Positions 14,806 through 15,217 of a stretch of 15,217 bases of DNA are shown piece after piece; position 1 is the stretch's first letter, and the number at the start of each line of letters is the position of its first letter. Under the pieces are notes generated by a model. That model did no database searches, was not told the DNA's origin, and saw only the letters and a program-made list of their open reading frames with translations. Made by a program: the position numbers and the translations under genes. This DNA comes from HGM12669 sp048527645. GTDB taxonomy: Bacteria; Bacillota; Clostridia; Oscillospirales; CAG-272. The stretch lies in NCBI GenBank assembly GCA_048527645.1, contig DBGFNI010000122.1, positions 1-15,217 on the forward strand, given 5' to 3'.

Positions 14806-14821
14806 TATTGACAAGGTAGGT
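14803..14821. promoter_or_regulatory. Inverted repeat flanking the -35 box (candidate operator)
   Basis: ACCTA (14803-14807) and TAGGT (14817-14821) are perfect inverted copies nine bases apart. The -35 hexamer TTGACA lies entirely in the gap, so a dimeric protein bound here would block RNA polymerase. The regulator cannot be named from the site. Confidence 0.4.
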
Positions 14822-14836
14822 TAAGTGTGCTATAAT
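14808..14836 (+). promoter_or_regulatory. Consensus sigma-A promoter of the Met/Cys-rich leader
   Basis: TTGACA (14808-14813), a 17-base spacer and TATAAT (14831-14836) give a perfect vegetative promoter, the second in this window. Transcription should begin near 14843, about 40 bases before the short ORF at 14883. Confidence 0.9.
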
Positions 14837-14882
14837 ACTTGTAATTCCAATAATAACATGAGCGGGAAAGGAGAAAACGGTT

Positions 14883-15014
14883 ATGAAACAGACTTGTTCA
14901 GCTGCTATGATGACAATGGAAATGTGCATGTGCTCTTGGCGTATGTGCATGTCTTGTGCTGCAATGATAACCGATCGTTTCTCTGCTTTGAAAGAAAAAC
15001 GCAGTATCGCATAA
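14883..15014 (+). CDS. Short Met/Cys-rich ORF, candidate leader peptide
   Basis: A 43-codon ORF with a strong ribosome binding site, AAAGGAG (14867-14873), nine bases before the ATG. I do not recognise the product. It has nine Met and five Cys: Met at 1, 9, 10, 12, 14, 16, 21, 23 and 28, and Cys at 5, 15, 17, 22 and 25. Between residues 5 and 28, 13 of 24 residues are Met or Cys, including MCMCSWRMCMSC (14-25). The tail is basic and ordinary. The 10-base string ATGTGCATGT occurs twice (14922-14931 and 14943-14952), encoding the MCM units. The stop codon lies in the loop of a hairpin, and an intrinsic terminator follows within 40 bases. This layout suggests a leader peptide whose translation reports methionine or cysteine supply to a downstream gene. 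A small metal-binding peptide (CxC and CxxC with Met) is the alternative. Longer overlapping frames have no comparable start. Confidence 0.7.
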   Translation: MKQTCSAAMMTMEMCMCSWRMCMSCAAMITDRFSALKEKRSIA

Positions 15015-15037
15015 GGATCGATAGAGGATGCGTTTTT
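14995..15037 (+). promoter_or_regulatory. Hairpin overlapping the end of the Met/Cys-rich ORF
   Basis: AAAAACGCA (14995-15003) pairs perfectly with TGCGTTTTT (15029-15037), and inside it TATCG (15005-15009) pairs with CGATA (15019-15023). The stop codon of the short ORF (15012-15014) is in the apical loop, so a ribosome finishing the ORF would open the stem. A small hairpin, TTTGAA (15035-15040) with TTCAAA (15046-15051), overlaps both this stem and the terminator after it. It could act as a switch between them. Confidence 0.6.
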
Positions 15038-15048
15038 GAATCTGTTTC

Positions 15049-15087
15049 AAACCGGGAGACCCAATCGGCGTCTTCCGGTTTATTTTT
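15049..15087 (+). terminator. Intrinsic terminator after the Met/Cys-rich ORF
   Basis: AAACCGGGAGAC (15049-15060) pairs with GTCTTCCGGTTT (15070-15081) over 12 positions with a single G-T pair, around a 9-base loop. ATTTTT follows (15082-15087). It lies between two short ORFs, about 35 bases after the stop of the first, the usual place for an attenuator. Confidence 0.82.
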
Positions 15088-15101
15088 AGAAAGGAAAAAA
15101 T

Positions 15102-15158
15102 ATGAGATACTATTTCGAGCGGCTCGTCCGTGCGAACTTCCGCTTCGGACGAATGTGA
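15102..15158 (+). CDS. Tiny ORF after the terminator (18 codons), possible second leader peptide
   Basis: MRYYFERLVRANFRFGRM is encoded with AAGGA (15091-15095) six bases before the ATG, a normal spacing. The peptide is rich in Arg, Phe and Tyr and resembles no family I know. It lies directly after the terminator, so it is translated only if transcription reads through. A hairpin (15124-15152) lies within its coding sequence. It may be a second leader or a translation-coupling peptide for a gene beyond the window. It could also be the remnant start of a broken gene. Confidence 0.4.
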   Translation: MRYYFERLVRANFRFGRM

Positions 15159-15172
15159 TGCGGTGAACCGCA
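15124..15172 (+). other. Two hairpins within and after the tiny ORF
   Basis: TCGTCCG (15124-15130) pairs with CGGACGA (15146-15152), with an inner GCG/CGC pairing. Right after the stop, TGCGG (15159-15163) pairs with CCGCA (15168-15172) around TGAA. Neither is followed by a T-run. The last 45 bases to the window end are AT-rich and hold no start I can support. Confidence 0.5.
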
Positions 15173-15217
15173 GAAGAATTCCAATCATTATTTTACAATA
15201 AACTGAATTATCAACAA

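Noticed and set aside
14803..14821. A DtxR-type iron-box operator
   Set aside because: AGGT-like half-sites caught the eye, but the spacing and the rest of the site do not match the 19-base DtxR/IdeR consensus well enough to name the regulator.
14922..14952. The doubled ATGTGCATGT as part of a repeat array
   Set aside because: There are only two copies, both explained by repeated Met-Cys-Met codons in the short ORF.
14825..15166. A 113-codon + frame spanning the Met/Cys leader region
   Set aside because: Its start lies within the promoter before the expected transcription start, it has no ribosome binding site, and it runs through the terminator hairpin. The short ORF at 14883 has the strong site.
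14898..15188. A 96-codon minus-strand frame at the right end
   Set aside because: It is antisense to the leader, and its Cys and Met codons do not coincide with any family or start signal that I can see.

Overview
The window reads as a chromosomal stretch of a Gram-positive, probably spore-forming member of the Clostridia. The signs are AGGAGG-type ribosome binding sites, a T-box leader, TTGACA/TATAAT promoters with 17-base spacers, a ferritin-like 'spore coat' family gene and an estimated base composition slightly above 50% G+C. Oscillospirales-like gut anaerobes would fit, but genus cannot be set from sequence reading alone. There are no tRNA or rRNA genes, CRISPR arrays or transposases. 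Most of the window is ordinary metabolism.

Region 1 (1-5200) is a complete BMP-type ABC importer on the + strand: a lipoprotein binding protein, a double-domain ATPase and two permeases. The family imports nucleosides. A nested palindrome separates the binding protein from the ATPase, and the last three genes overlap. A stem-loop at 5162-5203 closes the operon and probably also terminates the facing gene.

Region 2 (5202-7833) starts with a minus-strand ferritin-like protein with intact di-iron residues, preceded by a sequence resembling a forespore sigma-G promoter. Reading the other way are pyrimidine-nucleoside phosphorylase and an AlkD-like DNA alkylation repair protein, overlapping by four bases behind a good sigma-A promoter. 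Importer plus phosphorylase form a plausible nucleoside salvage neighbourhood.

Region 3 (7834-14770) is a full seven-gene tryptophan operon, trpE-G-D-C-F-B-A. It is driven by a perfect consensus promoter and controlled by a T-box leader with a UGG (Trp) specifier, a TGGC tRNA-end binding element and a clear terminator. Nearly every junction overlaps or abuts.

Region 4 (14771-15217) is the most unusual part. A second perfect consensus promoter, whose -35 box is flanked by an inverted repeat, drives a 43-codon ORF extraordinarily rich in Met and Cys codons. A hairpin overlaps the end of this ORF, then comes an intrinsic terminator, then a second tiny 18-codon ORF with its own ribosome binding site and hairpin. 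This looks like an attenuation-type leader for a gene just beyond the window, most simply one concerned with sulfur amino acids, though a metal-binding peptide is an alternative.
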